9,240 nt of DNA from positions 1 to 9,240 of the forward strand of contig JACCRJ010000004.1 of the NCBI GenBank assembly GCA_013813615.1, in the 5' to 3' direction. Position numbers and translations under genes: made by a program. Below the pieces are notes generated by a model that searched no databases, had not been told where the DNA came from, and saw only the letters and a list, made by a program, of their open reading frames with translations. This DNA comes from Lautropia sp. GTDB taxonomy: Bacteria > Pseudomonadota > Gammaproteobacteria > Burkholderiales > Burkholderiaceae_E. This document shows positions 7,826-9,240 of the stretch, piece by piece. Every line of letters starts with the position of its first letter. Positions within the stretch are counted from its first letter, which is position 1.

Positions 7826-7834
7826 GTGTGCCGG

Positions 7835-7852
7835 GGCAAGCCGGTACTTGCC
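7835..7852. repeat. Inverted repeat GGCAAG-n6-CTTGCC
   Basis: Perfect 6-bp arms are separated by CCGGTA. It lies between the two operator-like palindromes and differs from them in sequence. It may be a site for another regulator; no T-run follows on either strand, so it is not an intrinsic terminator. Confidence 0.4.
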
Positions 7853-7881
7853 AGGGGCGGCGGGTCGACGGTTCGTCGCCC

Positions 7882-7887
7882 TATACT
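7882..7887 (+). promoter_or_regulatory. -10 box (TATACT) of the regulator gene
   Basis: TATACT matches the sigma-70 -10 consensus at five of six positions. It ends 5 bp before the regulator ATG, so transcription would begin at or next to the start codon. No good -35 is seen 16-18 bp upstream, so an activator or weak basal use is possible. Confidence 0.5.
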
Positions 7888-7900
7888 TCTGCATGCAAAA
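7887..7900. promoter_or_regulatory. Operator-like palindrome 2 (TTCTGCATGCAAAA) over the regulator start codon
   Basis: The centre TGCATGCA is a perfect 8-bp palindrome, with 12 of 14 positions symmetric, and the site matches palindrome 1 at 12 of 14 bases (TTYTGYATGCAAAA). It abuts the TATACT box and contains the regulator ATG, a natural place for autorepression. Confidence 0.65.
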
Positions 7901-8702
7901 CCTTTCGACCTTTTCGCTCGAAATCGGCCGTCGCCCTCTGCATGAAGAGGTGGCCGACCGCCTGCGCGGCCTGCTGACCGAAGGGCGGCTCGCGCCGGGA
8001 TCCCGGCTGAATGAACGGGTGCTGTGCGAGCGCCTGCGTGTGTCGCGTACTCCCTTGCGGGAGGCCTTCAAGGTCCTGGCCGCCGAGCGCCTGATCGAGT
8101 TGAATCCCCACCGCGGCGCAAGCGTGGTGGCGCTGTCGCGGGCGGATGCGGAGCAGCTGTTCGAACTGATGGCCGCGCTCGAGGGGCTTTCGGGCCAGCT
8201 TGCGGCGGAGCGCCGCGACGAGGCGGAGGTCGCGGAAATCCGCGCGCTGCATTTCGAGATGCTGGCAGCGCACGCGCGGCGGGACCTGCCTCGTTACTAC
8301 GCAATGAACCGGCAGATCCACCAGGCGATCAACCGCTGCGCCCGCAACCCTGCGCTGAACGAGACCTACGACAGCGTCAATACCCGGATCCAGAACCTGC
8401 GCTTTCGCTCGAACTTCAACCACGAGAAGTGGGACCGCGCGGTGCAGGAGCACCAGGCGATGCTGGAGGCCCTGCAGGCCGGCGATGGCGCGGCGCTGCG
8501 GGCGATTCTCGAGCAGCACCTGCGGAACAAGTGCGATGCCGTGCTCGAGCAGTGGTCAGAGGCTCCCCCCGAAGTGCCTTCGGCGCCTCTCCCCAAGGGG
8601 CGCAGCCAGCGGACCGGCGGAGCCGGATCCGCGGCTGCAGCTGGGCAGCTCGCGTCTGTTTCCTGCATTTCCTCACTATGCGATGGCGTATTGGACAAAT
8701 GA
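7893..8702 (+). CDS. GntR-family transcriptional regulator, FCD (FadR-type) subfamily
   Basis: The 269-residue product has an N-terminal winged helix-turn-helix (about 14-80: RPLHEEVADRLRGLL, then LNERVLCERLRVSRTPLREA and the wing LNPHRGASVV). An all-helical FCD ligand-binding domain follows (about 85-220). Likely metal/ligand-site residues are N139, H143 (MNRQIHQAI), H187 (VQEHQAML) and H209 (EQHLRN). FCD regulators typically sense small organic acids, which fits a neighbouring TRAP transporter and oxidase. The ATG at 7893 places the HTH at the usual distance from the N-terminus. It has no Shine-Dalgarno and lies 6 bp from a -10 box, so the message may be leaderless. Residues from about 223 onward (some 45) form a low-complexity Ala/Pro/Gly-rich tail beyond the usual domain end, encoded by a palindromic element. 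The stop is 1 bp before the next gene. Confidence 0.9.
   Translation: MQNLSTFSLEIGRRPLHEEVADRLRGLLTEGRLAPGSRLNERVLCERLRVSRTPLREAFKVLAAERLIELNPHRGASVVALSRADAEQLFELMAALEGLSGQLAAERRDEAEVAEIRALHFEMLAAHARRDLPRYYAMNRQIHQAINRCARNPALNETYDSVNTRIQNLRFRSNFNHEKWDRAVQEHQAMLEALQAGDGAALRAILEQHLRNKCDAVLEQWSEAPPEVPSAPLPKGRSQRTGGAGSAAAAGQLASVSCISSLCDGVLDK
8561..8626. repeat. GC-rich nested palindromic element inside the regulator 3' end
   Basis: Within 66 bp there is CCGAAG-TGC-CTTCGG (8569-8583), CCCC-AA-GGGG (8591-8600) with GCGCC/GGCGC able to close around it, and CCGGC-GGA-GCCGG (8614-8626). GGCTCC (8561-8566) and GGAGCC (8619-8624) form outer arms. This style resembles short intergenic palindromic repeats common in Burkholderiales genomes; only one copy is in the window, so repeat status is inferred. 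Confidence 0.5.
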
Positions 8703-8703
8703 A

Positions 8704-9240
8704 ATGAATGCGCCAATGACATTGCCGATGCTGCGCTCGGCAGCCCTCGATCGCAGCCGGCTGGCGCAGCGCTTGCGGCGCGTCGTCAAAGGCGAGGTGC
8801 TGTTCGATGCCGCGTCGCGTGGGCGCTATTCGACCGACGCGTCGATCTACCAGGTGGAGCCGATCGGCGTGCTGGTGCCGGCCGACGAGGTGGACGTGGC
8901 CGCGGCGATGGAGCTTGCCCGGGAAATGAAGGTGCCGGTGCTGCCGCGCGGCGGCGGCACCAGCCAGTGCGGCCAGACGGTCGGTGAAGCGCTTGTCATC
9001 GACGACAGCAAGCACCTGCGCAAGGTGACGGCGTTCGACAAGGCCGCGATGACGGTGGAGGTTCAGCCTGGCGTGGTGCTGGACCAGCTCAACGCCTGGC
9101 TGAAGCCGCACGGGTTGTGGTATCCGGTGGATGTCTCGACGTCGGCGCAGGCTACCCTCGGCGGCATGGCGGGCAACAACTCGTGTGGTTCGCGCTCGAT
9201 CGCGTACGGCAACATGGTGCACAACGTCCTCGGCATCGAT
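8704..9240 (+). CDS. FAD-linked oxidase (D-lactate/glycolate dehydrogenase type), N-terminal part
   Basis: An open frame runs from ATG at 8704 to the window edge (179 residues, no stop), so the gene continues outside. The sequence is the FAD-binding PCMH domain of the GlcD/D-lactate dehydrogenase family: GVLVPADEVDVAAAMELA, VPVLPRGGGTSQCGQ with the FAD-pyrophosphate-binding glycines, MTVEVQPGVVLDQLNAWL, and TLGGMAGNNSCGSRSIAYG leading into VHNVLGID. Members oxidise 2-hydroxy acids such as D-lactate, glycolate or D-2-hydroxyglutarate to 2-oxo acids and pass electrons to the respiratory chain. The GNNSCGSRSIAYG form is frequent in long proteins with a C-terminal Fe-S (GlcF-like) part, so this may be a fused enzyme; the window cannot show it. 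It starts 1 bp after the regulator stop, so the two are almost certainly co-transcribed. Met5 and Met9 are alternative starts. Confidence 0.88.
   Translation, partial: MNAPMTLPMLRSAALDRSRLAQRLRRVVKGEVLFDAASRGRYSTDASIYQVEPIGVLVPADEVDVAAAMELAREMKVPVLPRGGGTSQCGQTVGEALVIDDSKHLRKVTAFDKAAMTVEVQPGVVLDQLNAWLKPHGLWYPVDVSTSAQATLGGMAGNNSCGSRSIAYGNMVHNVLGID

Larger units (their letters stand above)
7742..7892. promoter_or_regulatory. Divergent promoter/operator region
   Basis: These 151 bp separate the start codons of the class V aminotransferase (-) and the GntR regulator (+). The region contains one full operator-like palindrome (7812-7825), the left part of a second (7887-7900), an intervening inverted repeat (7835-7852), a 5-bp inverted repeat CGACG-GTT-CGTCG (7866-7878) and a good rightward -10 box (7882-7887). 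For the leftward gene, TACAAA within the first operator (minus strand) could be a -10, with TTGCCC 15 bp upstream as a poor -35; that assignment is weak. Confidence 0.65.

Noticed and set aside
6503..7945. A 480-codon open frame on the + strand across the class V aminotransferase and the intergenic region
   Set aside because: It is antisense to a gene with complete catalytic motifs and overlaps the regulator start in another frame. No domain is visible.
7935..7950. Third operator candidate CCTCTGCATGAAGAGG
   Set aside because: It shares CTGCATG with operator 2 and has matching 5-bp arms, but it lies in coding sequence for PLHEEV, a conserved GntR stretch. Codon constraint explains it well enough.
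1..9240. CRISPR arrays, tRNA/rRNA genes, insertion sequences, toxin-antitoxin or defence genes
   Set aside because: No regularly spaced repeats, tRNA-like cloverleaf, transposase motifs or small gene pairs were found on either strand. Nearly all DNA is taken by the listed genes.

Overview
The window is a GC-rich, densely coding piece of a proteobacterial chromosome, most likely betaproteobacterial and perhaps Burkholderiales. The basis is gene content (DacB, an E. coli-like UbiD, a TRAP transporter, an FCD-type GntR regulator, a Sga-type aminotransferase), base composition judged by eye, and a GC-rich palindromic element at 8561-8626. The taxonomic call is an inference from these signs. No tRNA, rRNA, insertion sequence or CRISPR array was seen.

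Layout: (1) 3-554 (+) is the 3' end of a DacB/PBP4-type D-Ala-D-Ala carboxypeptidase gene, which converges on the next block. (2) 632-7741 (-) is a six-gene run, read right to left: a serine--glyoxylate aminotransferase-like class V enzyme, the three TRAP subunits in the order DctP, DctQ, DctM, a class I/II aminotransferase, and UbiD. Gaps are 9 to 110 bp, so part or all may be one operon. A weak terminator-like hairpin lies between the first two genes. (3) 7742-7892 is a divergent control region. It holds two near-identical 14-bp palindromes 75 bp apart that look like GntR/FCD operators, plus another palindrome between them. (4) 7893-8702 (+) is a GntR/FCD regulator, followed 1 bp later by the start (8704, runs off the window) of an FAD-linked oxidase of the D-lactate/glycolate dehydrogenase type.

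How they may work together (inference): the regulator senses a small organic acid and controls both its own unit and the leftward operon. The TRAP transporter imports a carboxylate, the FAD enzyme oxidises a 2-hydroxy acid to a 2-oxo acid such as glyoxylate, and the class V enzyme transaminates glyoxylate. UbiD matches the ubiquinone-pathway enzyme and may simply be co-transcribed or have its own promoter.

The observations most worth a second look are the paired operators with a probable leaderless regulator mRNA, an approximately 27-residue insertion just before the catalytic motif of UbiD, a hairpin that contains both the dctM stop and the next start codon, and a regulator C-terminal tail encoded by a stack of palindromes. 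I found no clear case for a wholly new system. The families are known; the arrangement and these details are what is unusual.
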